In this document: positions 26,680-33,451 of the stretch, piece by piece
Layout: each line of letters starts with the position of its first letter
How positions within the stretch are numbered: the stretch's first letter is position 1
Origin: CAIOZA01 sp964464375
GTDB taxonomy: Bacteria > Bacteroidota > Ignavibacteria > Kapaibacteriales > UBA2268
Length of the DNA: 57,472 nt
Direction of reading: 5' to 3'
Assembly: GCA_964464375.1 (NCBI GenBank)
Contig: CAYXFU010000022.1
Coordinates: 1 to 57,472 of the forward strand
Position numbers and translations under genes: made by a program
The notes under the pieces: generated by a model
Told to the model about the DNA's origin: nothing
Databases searched by the model: none
What the model saw: the letters and a program-made list of their open reading frames with translations, nothing else

Positions 26680-27504
26680 CTAAATTTCTAAGTCATTGCC
26701 GAAGAGCGTGTCTTCTTCATTGTGTGTATTGAGGTATTTATACTTATCTTCATCATCAGGATCTTCATAGCCACCATATTTATTGATTGTTTCTTTTACC
26801 TGTAGGATTGATTCATCAAGTTGATAAGTAATATCTTCTGTCGTATATCTAAGGATATTCCAGCCATGGCTTTCCAGGATATTGTCTCTGCGCTTATCTG
26901 ACTGTACACTTTCTTTTTTGGTGTGATATGTGTCGCCATCACATTCTATAGCTAATTTTCTGTTCTTACAGAAAACAGCAAAATCTAAAAAGAAATTTCT
27001 GTTTTTTATAGTTTCAAGATATTGCCTTTCCGCAGGAATTTTATTTTTCTTCAGGGTTTCCCAAAAGGTTTCTTCGAGCGGACTATCAGCAAAGAGATCA
27101 TTTATTTCTTTTGCTCTTTCGAATTTTTCTAATGTTGTTGGTATGAATAATATTCTTCTATGTCTTTGACTATATATTGACTTGGGTAATCTATGCAATT
27201 TTTCAAATTTAATTTTAAAATATAAATTCTCAGATTTTGGATTAATGGGCTCAGAACGAAACAAGACCTTTCTTTTAAAAACCTTTATACTCGTAACTTT
27301 ACCAAAATATCTGACAGCGAAAGCATCGTCTCCAAATACTTTTGGCTGATAAAAAGCAATTAATTTTAAACTTCTATTTTTAACACTTTTTGGAACTCTC
27401 TTTGTAGATACTGGGATCCGATACCAATTATTAGTTTTGGCAATTTGTAAATCCTTTCTAGTAGGAATATATGCTATAAGTACATTTTTATTTTCTGATT
27501 TCAT
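26680..27504 (-). CDS. DUF559-type PD-(D/E)xK endonuclease-like protein
   Basis: The protein has 274 residues. The C-terminal third (about 140-235) is a Vsr/DUF559-like nuclease fold: an ETFWETLKKNKI helix, the conserved strand pair with Asp174 (NFFLDFAVF) and Glu187-x-Asp189 (LAIECDGDTYH), and then DKRRDNILESHGWNILRYT. These are the expected metal ligands. The N-terminal 130 residues form a separate basic domain (AYIPTRKDLQIAKTNNWYRIPV) seen with some DUF559 proteins. I chose the ATG at 27502-27504, with AGGAAG upstream and 7 nt after the barrel gene; the longer frame would overlap that gene. It is cotranscribed with two envelope genes, an odd partner set. Confidence 0.8.
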   Translation of the reverse strand: MKSENKNVLIAYIPTRKDLQIAKTNNWYRIPVSTKRVPKSVKNRSLKLIAFYQPKVFGDDAFAVRYFGKVTSIKVFKRKVLFRSEPINPKSENLYFKIKFEKLHRLPKSIYSQRHRRILFIPTTLEKFERAKEINDLFADSPLEETFWETLKKNKIPAERQYLETIKNRNFFLDFAVFCKNRKLAIECDGDTYHTKKESVQSDKRRDNILESHGWNILRYTTEDITYQLDESILQVKETINKYGGYEDPDDEDKYKYLNTHNEEDTLFGNDLEI

Positions 27505-27511
27505 ATTCTTC

Positions 27512-28762
27512 CTATCCCCCAAATCGCGGATTGACCACATTATCGTATATAGAGCCGAATGTGTAAGATATTCCGAAAGATCCCCAAAAATTGTATTGGG
27601 TTTCCAGCTGCTTCCGGCGAAGGAGTACTTCGTCGCGTGTGGCACCGGCTTTTGGCAGATTCAGCTGATTGTGGATAGAAGAATAGGAGATAGAAAAATT
27701 CATCGATAATCCTTTGAATATCTTAACTGAATTATAGGCATTGACTGAGAACTGATTCTTACTCAGATCGTGTAAGTAACTATCTCCAGAGACAGAACAT
27801 GAAAATGAGCCCCAGGGCAGTATATACTCAAAAGATGCTGTAAGTGACTGACCAATCAGGGTTTCTTTAATCTTGTCATAAATCGTTGTATCAATATACT
27901 TTTTGTACGATGGACCGATTTTGTAGTTGATTCTGAGCTGACGACGAGTATAGTCGCTGTAGGGAAAGATATTATACTCAATGCCCGGTTGGCAGCTGAT
28001 ATTCAAATCTAAGTTGCTATATGATGATTTGCTATAATAAGCCCAAATACCTGCAGACCAATGATCATCAATCGAGAATACATTGTTGGCACCAACAGAA
28101 AGACTTTTAGAAATACTAACAATTTTTGAAGTGTCTATATAGAACACATCCTGATTGAAGCTGTTGCTTATATCGAAACCGGTTCTCATGCCCTCTGTGG
28201 TTCTGCTTGCAGAGATATTACCCCATGCATTAATATCACTGTATGATGATTGTCCGCTGAAGTATGCCTGAGCTCCTATCTGGAAAACCCAGCTGTCCCA
28301 ATCATCCTGTTTAGTTTCGCTGGTGTCAGATTTAAAATTATATTCTACTTCTGCCTTGTCTGCCAATGGTGTTCTAAGAATATATCTTAATAATCCCATT
28401 TTGAGATAGGAAAGCATCTTATCACGTCTTTCATCTTCACTCATCGTAGGATCTGTATTGTATTTCAGTGTATCGTTTAATCCGGCGAATTTATTTTCAC
28501 CTGTGAAATCAATTGTATGATTAACACCGCCGCCGCCATTATCATTATCATAGAATTGTACGAAAATGTCAGCATCCTTTCGGTCGCGTACAAAGTTCAT
28601 AAATGGCAGACTTTTTCTGAGGAAATCACCTGAACAGTAGTTACAACTGATATAGATATTCGGAGAATCCTCATTGGACATAACTTTCACCTGCGAATGT
28701 GACTGATAGCAGAATGCCATCAATGCAAATATTACAGCGAAGAAAGTACTTTTATAAATCAT
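27512..28762 (-). CDS. Secreted outer-membrane protein of an uncharacterised Bacteroidota family
   Basis: The protein has 416 residues, with a signal peptide (TFFAVIFALMAFCYQSHSQ). A conserved N-terminal soluble region has a CNYCSGDFLRKSLPFMNFVRD motif, where two cysteines precede a 'NFVRDRKDADIFVQF' segment, then GGGGVNHTIDFTG and the helix LSYLKMGLLRYILRTPLAD. From about 120 to the end it alternates like a beta-barrel (GISYTFGSIYDNVVN at the end). I recall similar unnamed proteins in Bacteroidota but no function. It overlaps the DUF2807 lipoprotein gene by 4 nt (ATGA), so the two are coupled. Confidence 0.7.
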   Translation of the reverse strand: MIYKSTFFAVIFALMAFCYQSHSQVKVMSNEDSPNIYISCNYCSGDFLRKSLPFMNFVRDRKDADIFVQFYDNDNGGGGVNHTIDFTGENKFAGLNDTLKYNTDPTMSEDERRDKMLSYLKMGLLRYILRTPLADKAEVEYNFKSDTSETKQDDWDSWVFQIGAQAYFSGQSSYSDINAWGNISASRTTEGMRTGFDISNSFNQDVFYIDTSKIVSISKSLSVGANNVFSIDDHWSAGIWAYYSKSSYSNLDLNISCQPGIEYNIFPYSDYTRRQLRINYKIGPSYKKYIDTTIYDKIKETLIGQSLTASFEYILPWGSFSCSVSGDSYLHDLSKNQFSVNAYNSVKIFKGLSMNFSISYSSIHNQLNLPKAGATRDEVLLRRKQLETQYNFWGSFGISYTFGSIYDNVVNPRFGG

Positions 28763-29466
28763 CTTTTTATCACTCTTCCGGAACCATTTCTTTGAACATC
28801 TAATGTAACGGGATTTCCACTATAATATAAATTCCCGCTTCCGTTTATTTCTACAATCAAAGCACCATAAACACTATCAACAGTAACATTGCCGGAACCA
28901 TTGATTATTACATCACAGAACTTTCCGGCTTTTAAAATTATCTTGCCCGATCCATTGCCTTTGGCATAAGCTGAATCAGTGGGCATTGTCCATAGATCAA
29001 CGTCTCCCGAGCCGGATGATTCAACATTTTGCATCCCCGATCTGCCGGTGAGCTTAATATTTCCTGAGCCATTCGATGAAATGGAAGGATTAATATATAT
29101 CGAGTCCGATGTCCAGTTCGCACTTCCGTTATTGGTCAACTGTTTAAAATCGTTAGACGAGATTTCGAAATCCAGACCGTTGCTGGTGAAGCACTTGTTC
29201 TCTACAGTTCCAAATCTGAGAGTCGAGTTATCAACTTTCACGGTCAGCAGATCGAATATATTTGTCTCAGCTCTAACTATCACTTTAGGACTGCCATACT
29301 TTAGTTTAACATTGCCTGAAAATGGATTACGGACATTCTGGAAATTTGTTACAGTATATTCTCTGTTATCATAAACAGAGTTGCCGGTAACGCATGAGTC
29401 TTCGACGCATGAAGTTAGGGACAAGGAGGCTACTATGATAATAGCCATTAATACAATTTTAAGCAT
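28759..29466 (-). CDS. DUF2807-type beta-helix lipoprotein
   Basis: The protein has 235 residues, with a lipoprotein signal ending in LSLTSC (cysteine about 20). The body contains repeated NGSGN/SGSGDV turns (SSNGSGNIKL, SSGSGDVDLW, GNGSGKIIL, INGSGNVTV, INGSGNLYY, RNGSGRV), which is the hallmark of the DUF2807 head-GIN beta-helix fold common in Bacteroidota. It is probably anchored in the outer membrane. The ligand is unknown. It is first in a tight three-gene unit with the barrel protein (4-nt overlap) and the DUF559 nuclease (7-nt gap). Confidence 0.85.
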   Translation of the reverse strand: MLKIVLMAIIIVASLSLTSCVEDSCVTGNSVYDNREYTVTNFQNVRNPFSGNVKLKYGSPKVIVRAETNIFDLLTVKVDNSTLRFGTVENKCFTSNGLDFEISSNDFKQLTNNGSANWTSDSIYINPSISSNGSGNIKLTGRSGMQNVESSGSGDVDLWTMPTDSAYAKGNGSGKIILKAGKFCDVIINGSGNVTVDSVYGALIVEINGSGNLYYSGNPVTLDVQRNGSGRVIKR

Positions 29467-29541
29467 AGGATTTTTTAGAATTATTAAACAGCAATAAATA
29501 ACACGAACGTAATTAAATAAATTTTAATTCATAATCATTAT

Positions 29542-29573
29542 TTTGTAAGATTATCAATAATACACTATATTTG
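29542..29573 (+). promoter_or_regulatory. Bacteroidota-type promoter of lipoprotein gene A
   Basis: TTTG at 29542-29545 and TATATTTG at 29566-29573 are 20 nt apart, matching the -33/-7 consensus. They lie 37 nt before the start codon at 29611. Confidence 0.65.
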
Positions 29574-29610
29574 TAGACAATAAATTTTTCGAATACTATT
29601 GGGAGTAATT

Positions 29611-30231
29611 ATGCTGAAATCTGGATTTTTGTGGTTAATTGTAGCTTTATCGGTAATGTCATTAGTTCTGTCTTCATGTGGTGGTGTTAAAATCCGCACC
29701 GAACAAGGCGATTTGGGTTTTTTGAAAGGGCAAAAATTACTAAATATTGAGTACGATTATTCAAATATGGCAGTTGGTAAGTTTACAAAAGAGCAGGATT
29801 ACGTTGATAAAAAAGTTGCAGAGTATAATGAAAAAGAGTCTGGTAAAGGCAACAAATGGCGTGAGAGCTGGGTAGGAGATCGTTCCGGCAGATTTGAACC
29901 AATGTTTGAAGAATTATTCATAAAATATCTTGATGAAGCGAATGTATCGGCAAGAAAGAATGTAAAAGAAGCAAAATATACTTTGATTTTGAAGACAATC
30001 TTTACAGAACCGGGGTATAATATTTATATTTCGCGAGAACCTGCCAGGATAGATGTAGAAGTTCTCTTCGTGGAATCAAAGAATCCTTCAAAAATTCTTG
30101 CAAAAATTTTTGTGGGAAAATGTAAAGGTACATCTATGGGATTTGACGATTATGATGTAGGAGGCAGAATCAAAGAATCCTATGCAAAATGCGGTAAGGA
30201 ATTAGGAAAATTCATAGCCCCATTCTTTTAA
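29611..30231 (+). CDS. Lipoprotein A (paralogue of 32285-32902)
   Basis: The protein has 206 residues, with a lipoprotein signal (LIVALSVMSLVLSSC). It then starts GGVKIRTEQGDLGFLKGQKLLNIEYDYS, shared nearly word for word with the gene at 32285. Other shared blocks are GKGNKWRESW, EAKYTLILKTI.TEPGYN.YIS, ILAKIFV..C.G and RIKESYAKCGKELG. I do not recognise a named family; the pattern resembles periplasmic-facing outer-membrane lipoproteins of unknown function. I chose the ATG at 29611 with GGGAG 5 nt upstream; a TTG at 29599 opens the frame earlier. A terminator follows. Confidence 0.75.
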   Translation: MLKSGFLWLIVALSVMSLVLSSCGGVKIRTEQGDLGFLKGQKLLNIEYDYSNMAVGKFTKEQDYVDKKVAEYNEKESGKGNKWRESWVGDRSGRFEPMFEELFIKYLDEANVSARKNVKEAKYTLILKTIFTEPGYNIYISREPARIDVEVLFVESKNPSKILAKIFVGKCKGTSMGFDDYDVGGRIKESYAKCGKELGKFIAPFF

Positions 30232-30255
30232 TTTTTAGGTTAAATTGATAACCAC

Positions 30256-30290
30256 AAAACCCGAATGAAGCTATCATCCGGGTTTTTTTT
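30256..30290 (+). terminator. Terminator copy 1
   Basis: AAACCCG and CGGGTTT pair around a loop GAATGAAGCTATCATC-like segment, followed by eight T. The same hairpin sequence recurs at 31552 and 32166. Confidence 0.85.
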
Positions 30291-30391
30291 CATCAAATTT
30301 TAAAGTTACTAAAATAAAAAATATTAAATTCGTTTTATGATATGTACTAAATATTTACATTTTGGTGCATATTAATATTATATGGGATTTT

Positions 30392-31477
30392 ATGGGACAT
30401 GTTTTGCAGAATAGCCAGCTTAAATTTCTTCCTCCCGAACAATCGAAGGTAGAAACTATCGAGATACTAAGATATGCAAATAAAGCGTCCACTGCTCTGG
30501 CGGAATTAAAAGGAATTGCTCAGTCAATTCCTCATCAATCTATTTTAATTAATGCTATTGTTCTACAAGAATCAAAGGATAGTTCTGAGATCGAAAATAT
30601 TATTACTACTCAGGACGAATTATACAAAGCCTTAACTGTTAATTCGTCAAAAATTACTCCAGAAGCTAAAGAAGTCGTGAATTATCGAAAAGCGATATTC
30701 CTGGGTTACGAATTTATTAAAATCCAGGGTTTTCTAAGTGTAAATAATATTATTAGTATTCAACAGGAACTTGTTGACAATACCGCCGGAATAAGATCAA
30801 TTCCAGGTACTGTTCTTAAAAATGATAAAACAAATGAAGTTGTTTATATTCCACCTCAGAATAAACCTGAAATACTTGATTTGCTATCCAATTTTATCAC
30901 TTATTATAATCAAAATGATAAAGATTTATCCCCGCTTATAAAATTAGCAATACTACATTATCAATTTGAAAGTATTCATCCTTTTTATGATGGCAACGGA
31001 AGAACAGGCAGAATTTTGAATATTCTCTATTTGATTTTAAACGGGTTGATTGATATTCCAATTTTATATTTAAGTTCTTATATAATTTTGAATAAGACAG
31101 AATATTATAGATTGCTTAATCAGACGAACATTACCGGAGAATGGCACGAGTGGATAATTTATATGCTAAATGCAATTGAAATTACTTCTAGGAATACAAT
31201 TCAAAAGATCAATTCCATTAAAGAATTACTTATGATAACAATAGAAAAAGTAAAACAAAACGCACCAAAAATTTACAGTAAAGAATTAGTTGAATTATTA
31301 TTTGAGCAACCATATTCAAAAATTGATTTTGTTGTTAAAAGACTTTTAGTCGAGAGAAAAGCAGCATCCAGATATTTAAAAGAACTTGAAAAAATTGGAA
31401 TACTTAAATCACAAGTAGTTAGTAGAGAGACTTTATATTTGAATATAGAATTAATCGAAATATTAAAAAAGACCTAA
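30392..31477 (+). CDS. Fic-domain protein with N-terminal inhibitory helix
   Basis: Fic enzymes transfer AMP (or another nucleotide part) to target proteins. The 361-residue protein has the complete active-site motif HPFYDGNGRTGR (196-207) and, N-terminally, the autoinhibitory motif S-x3-E-N (Ser64 to Asn69, SSEIEN). It is therefore a class II self-inhibited Fic that needs no separate antitoxin. A winged-helix-like C-terminus (YSKIDFVVKRLLVERKAASRYLKELEKIGIL) could bind DNA. I chose the ATG at 30392, just after GGGATTTT; the frame opens with TTG at 30362. It lies in an islet with two toxin-antitoxin pairs. Confidence 0.9.
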   Translation: MGHVLQNSQLKFLPPEQSKVETIEILRYANKASTALAELKGIAQSIPHQSILINAIVLQESKDSSEIENIITTQDELYKALTVNSSKITPEAKEVVNYRKAIFLGYEFIKIQGFLSVNNIISIQQELVDNTAGIRSIPGTVLKNDKTNEVVYIPPQNKPEILDLLSNFITYYNQNDKDLSPLIKLAILHYQFESIHPFYDGNGRTGRILNILYLILNGLIDIPILYLSSYIILNKTEYYRLLNQTNITGEWHEWIIYMLNAIEITSRNTIQKINSIKELLMITIEKVKQNAPKIYSKELVELLFEQPYSKIDFVVKRLLVERKAASRYLKELEKIGILKSQVVSRETLYLNIELIEILKKT

Positions 31478-31588
31478 TTATATGTACCAATTTCTTTATT
31501 TCTGGTACACGTTTTAGAGACATGAGACATTTTGTCCCAATGAAATTTAACAAAACCCGAATGAAGCTCTCATCTGGGTTTTTTTGTG
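31459..31588 (+). repeat. 130-bp direct repeat, copy 1 (upstream of hicBA)
   Basis: It begins with the last codons of fic (AATATTAAAAAAGACCTAA) and runs through a TGTACCA..TGGTACA hairpin, a GAGACATGAGACATTTTGTC segment and a terminator hairpin. It differs from copy 2 at 7 of 130 positions by my alignment. Confidence 0.9.
31552..31586 (+). terminator. Terminator copy 2, after fic
   Basis: AAACCCGAATGA faces TCATCTGGGTTT with two mismatched or wobble positions, followed by T residues. It is part of direct repeat copy 1. Confidence 0.8.
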
Positions 31589-31658
31589 GTAATTTAAATA
31601 AAATAAATATTGTCAATTAACTTTCGTCTAAAATAGAAAATTAATAAAAGGTGCTTAT

Positions 31659-31862
31659 ATGAAATTTAATATAGAATATGATAGGGAAGACGATGGAAGA
31701 TGGATTGCCGAAATTACTTCTATTCCAGGTGCTCTTGCTTATGGTCGGTCACAAGATGAGGCAACTTCAAAAGTCATTTCTTTAGCATTAAATGTCATGT
31801 CAGAAAAAGTAGAAATCAATAACTTTCCGACCTATTTAGAAATTTCTTTTGAAACTGCATGA
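31659..31862 (+). CDS. hicB: HicB-like antitoxin (partial RNase H-fold)
   Basis: The 67 residues match the HicB-like short antitoxin: FNIEYDREDDGRWIAEITSIPGALAYG, with the conserved D-x2-G-x-W-I-A pattern and P-G-x3-Y-G, and a helix with EATSKVISLALNVMSEKV. It lacks a C-terminal DNA-binding domain, so self-regulation would depend on the complex or not occur. It precedes the toxin gene and overlaps it by 4 nt (ATGA). AAAGG lies 7 nt before the ATG. The order antitoxin-toxin is the reverse of the classical E. coli hicAB. Confidence 0.9.
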   Translation: MKFNIEYDREDDGRWIAEITSIPGALAYGRSQDEATSKVISLALNVMSEKVEINNFPTYLEISFETA

Positions 31863-32071
31863 GTAATTGGCCATCATCAAAATCCAAAAAAGTACTTTCC
31901 ACTCTGATTAATATTGGCTGGGAAGTTAAGAGAATTAGTGGTTCTCACAAAGTATTAACCCGACAAGGTTGGGCGGATTTTGTTTTCGCATTTCATGATA
32001 ATGAAGAAATCGGACCAAAAATGTTATCAAGAATATCCAAGCATACGGGTTTGAAGCCGGATGATTTATAG
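31859..32071 (+). CDS. hicA: HicA-like mRNA interferase toxin
   Basis: The protein has 70 residues with the double-stranded-RNA-binding-like fold of HicA: KSKKVLSTLINIGWEVKRISGSHKVLTR, where His30 in GSHKVL is the catalytic histidine of the family. The conserved end is EIGPKMLSRISKHTGLKPDDL. It cleaves mRNA in the absence of HicB (family knowledge). Translation is coupled to hicB. The stop codon is followed within 4 nt by the second copy of the direct repeat that carries the fic 3' end. Confidence 0.9.
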   Translation: MSNWPSSKSKKVLSTLINIGWEVKRISGSHKVLTRQGWADFVFAFHDNEEIGPKMLSRISKHTGLKPDDL

Positions 32072-32074
32072 CAC

Positions 32075-32204
32075 AATATTAAAAAAGACCTAATTATGTG
32101 TACCAATTTCTTTATTTTTGGTACACGTTATAGAGACATGAGACATTTTGTCCCAATGAAATTTAAAAAAACCCGAATGAGGCTCTCATTCGGGTTTTTT
32201 TGTG
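32075..32204 (+). repeat. 130-bp direct repeat, copy 2 (downstream of hicBA)
   Basis: It repeats 31459-31588 at about 95% identity, including the last five or so codons and stop of fic, although no fic gene precedes this copy. The inner hairpin here is perfect: TGTACCAA facing TTGGTACA. Confidence 0.9.
32166..32201 (+). terminator. Terminator copy 3, after hicA
   Basis: AAACCCGAATGA and TCATTCGGGTTT form a perfect 12-bp stem around GGCTC, followed by T residues. It is the cleanest of the three copies. Confidence 0.9.
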
Positions 32205-32284
32205 TACATTGGTACCATAATTTTGCAAAGTAACAAAATAAACTGTAATTTTACGATAACATCTAATATTAGGAATACAGAATT

Positions 32285-32902
32285 ATGAAATTTAAGTTAT
32301 TGATTTTAGTTATTTTCACATTTGGTTTATCTCTTGTGTTAACATCATGTATTGGTGTGAAAATCAATACTGAGCAAGGAGATTTGAGTTTCCTTAAAGA
32401 TCAGAAATTGTTAAATCTTGAATATGACTATTCAAGCATGATTATCGGAGATTATTCTAATGTTCAAGAGTATTATGATCAAAAGATAGCGGGATACAAC
32501 AGGAAAAAACCCGGTAAAGGTGATAAATGGCTCGAAAACTGGATAACTTATCGTTCAACAAAATATGAGCCTAAATTTGAAGAGTTTCTGAACAAAGTTT
32601 TCAAAGAGAAATCTGTCATAGCAAGTAAAAATCAGACTGAGGCAAAATATACACTTATATTAAGGACAATATCAACTGAACCCGGATATAATTTTCATAT
32701 TTCAGCCCGCAAGGGGAGTATTGATTGTGAAGCAATTTTCGTAGAAACAAAAAACAAATCAAATGTTCTTGCAAGAATCTTTGTCCGCGACTGTAATGGT
32801 GACATATACGGCTCAAATAACATCGATTTCGGGACTAGAATCAAAGATGCATACGCCAAATGCGCAAGGATATTAGGAAACCATATTATAGAATATTTTT
32901 AA
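32285..32902 (+). CDS. Lipoprotein B (paralogue of 29611-30231)
   Basis: The protein has 205 residues, with a lipoprotein signal ending VLTSC (cysteine about 22). Its mature start, IGVKINTEQGDLSFLKDQKLLNLEYDYS, is clearly homologous to lipoprotein A, as are GKGDKWLENW, EAKYTLILRTISTEPGYNFHIS, VLARIFVRDCNGD and RIKDAYAKCARILG. Function is unknown. The two copies flank fic and hicBA, which suggests the toxin genes entered between duplicated lipoprotein genes. AGGA lies 10 nt before the ATG. Confidence 0.75.
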   Translation: MKFKLLILVIFTFGLSLVLTSCIGVKINTEQGDLSFLKDQKLLNLEYDYSSMIIGDYSNVQEYYDQKIAGYNRKKPGKGDKWLENWITYRSTKYEPKFEEFLNKVFKEKSVIASKNQTEAKYTLILRTISTEPGYNFHISARKGSIDCEAIFVETKNKSNVLARIFVRDCNGDIYGSNNIDFGTRIKDAYAKCARILGNHIIEYF

Positions 32903-32927
32903 AATGTCAAATAAAAAAAATGGTATT

Positions 32928-33182
32928 TTAACTGTAGGCATCTTCACGTTTTGCTACTTTGTAAATAGTTACAATTTTCTGAGAATCATTTACAGTATAA
33001 AGAACACGATAATTCCCTACCCTGATACGAAAGCCATCAAAAACCTGTAGTTTAACACTACCTCTTGGTCTTGGATCTTCTTTGAGTTTATCAATAGCTT
33101 CAATGATTTTTGACGTATAAGATGATTCAATTGAGGATAATTGCTTTTCGGCTTTTGATTCAATGATAATCAAATAGCTCAT
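32928..33182 (-). CDS. RelE/ParE-superfamily toxin
   Basis: The protein has 84 residues with the RelE/ParE fold pattern: SKAEKQLSSIESSYTSKIIEAIDKLKEDPRP, RGSVKLQVFDGFRIRVGNYRVLYTVND and IVTIYKVAKREDAYS. The 'GFRIRVGNYRVLYTV' strand pair with basic residues and the C-terminal KREDAYS are typical of the RelE/StbE group of ribosome-dependent mRNA interferases. It overlaps its upstream antitoxin gene by 4 nt. It faces the opposite way to the Fic/HicBA genes. Confidence 0.88.
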   Translation of the reverse strand: MSYLIIIESKAEKQLSSIESSYTSKIIEAIDKLKEDPRPRGSVKLQVFDGFRIRVGNYRVLYTVNDSQKIVTIYKVAKREDAYS

Positions 33183-33382
33183 TTGTGATTGGCTTTGTAT
33201 TCTGCGACAAAGTTATCCCATAATCTGAAGCCTTTTGATTCCTTAATAGCATCAGCAAGCTCCAATGAATCTTCTAAGTTTTCGATATAATCCTTCAACT
33301 TCAGATATTCACTTTTTTTGATTAACATTCCTGTTAATTTCCCCGATTCATTCACTAATTTTTGGGATGTTACCTGATACAT
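33179..33382 (-). CDS. Antitoxin partner of the RelE/ParE-type toxin
   Basis: The protein has 67 residues. It starts MYQVTSQKLVNESGKLTGMLIKKSEYLKLKDYIENLED, an N-terminal beta-strand segment and helix like RelB/Phd-type proteins. The C-terminal amphipathic helix (LADAIKESKGFRLWDNFVAEY) would wrap the toxin. Assignment rests mainly on position: it is directly upstream of, and 4 nt overlapping, the toxin. GGAG lies 6 nt before the ATG. Confidence 0.8.
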   Translation of the reverse strand: MYQVTSQKLVNESGKLTGMLIKKSEYLKLKDYIENLEDSLELADAIKESKGFRLWDNFVAEYKANHK

Positions 33383-33451
33383 TTATTTCTCCAATTTAGA
33401 TTCAGTATTGAAACGAAAATCCCATTTATTAATTGTTATTAAATCTCGATT

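Noticed and set aside
27505..27645. 47-residue N-terminal extension of the DUF559 protein
   Set aside because: It would overlap the end of the barrel gene by about 130 nt on the same strand, while the ATG at 27504 has a clear ribosome site.
30362..30391. TTG-initiated N-terminal extension of Fic
   Set aside because: The ATG at 30392 has a GGGA just upstream, and the extension (VHINIIWDF) has no family counterpart.
31475..31545. TGTACCA..TGGTACA and GAGACATGAGACATTTTGTC segment as the end of an insertion sequence
   Set aside because: No transposase fragment is near, no target-site duplication is seen, and the repeat boundary coincides with fic codons instead. Kept only as part of the direct repeat.
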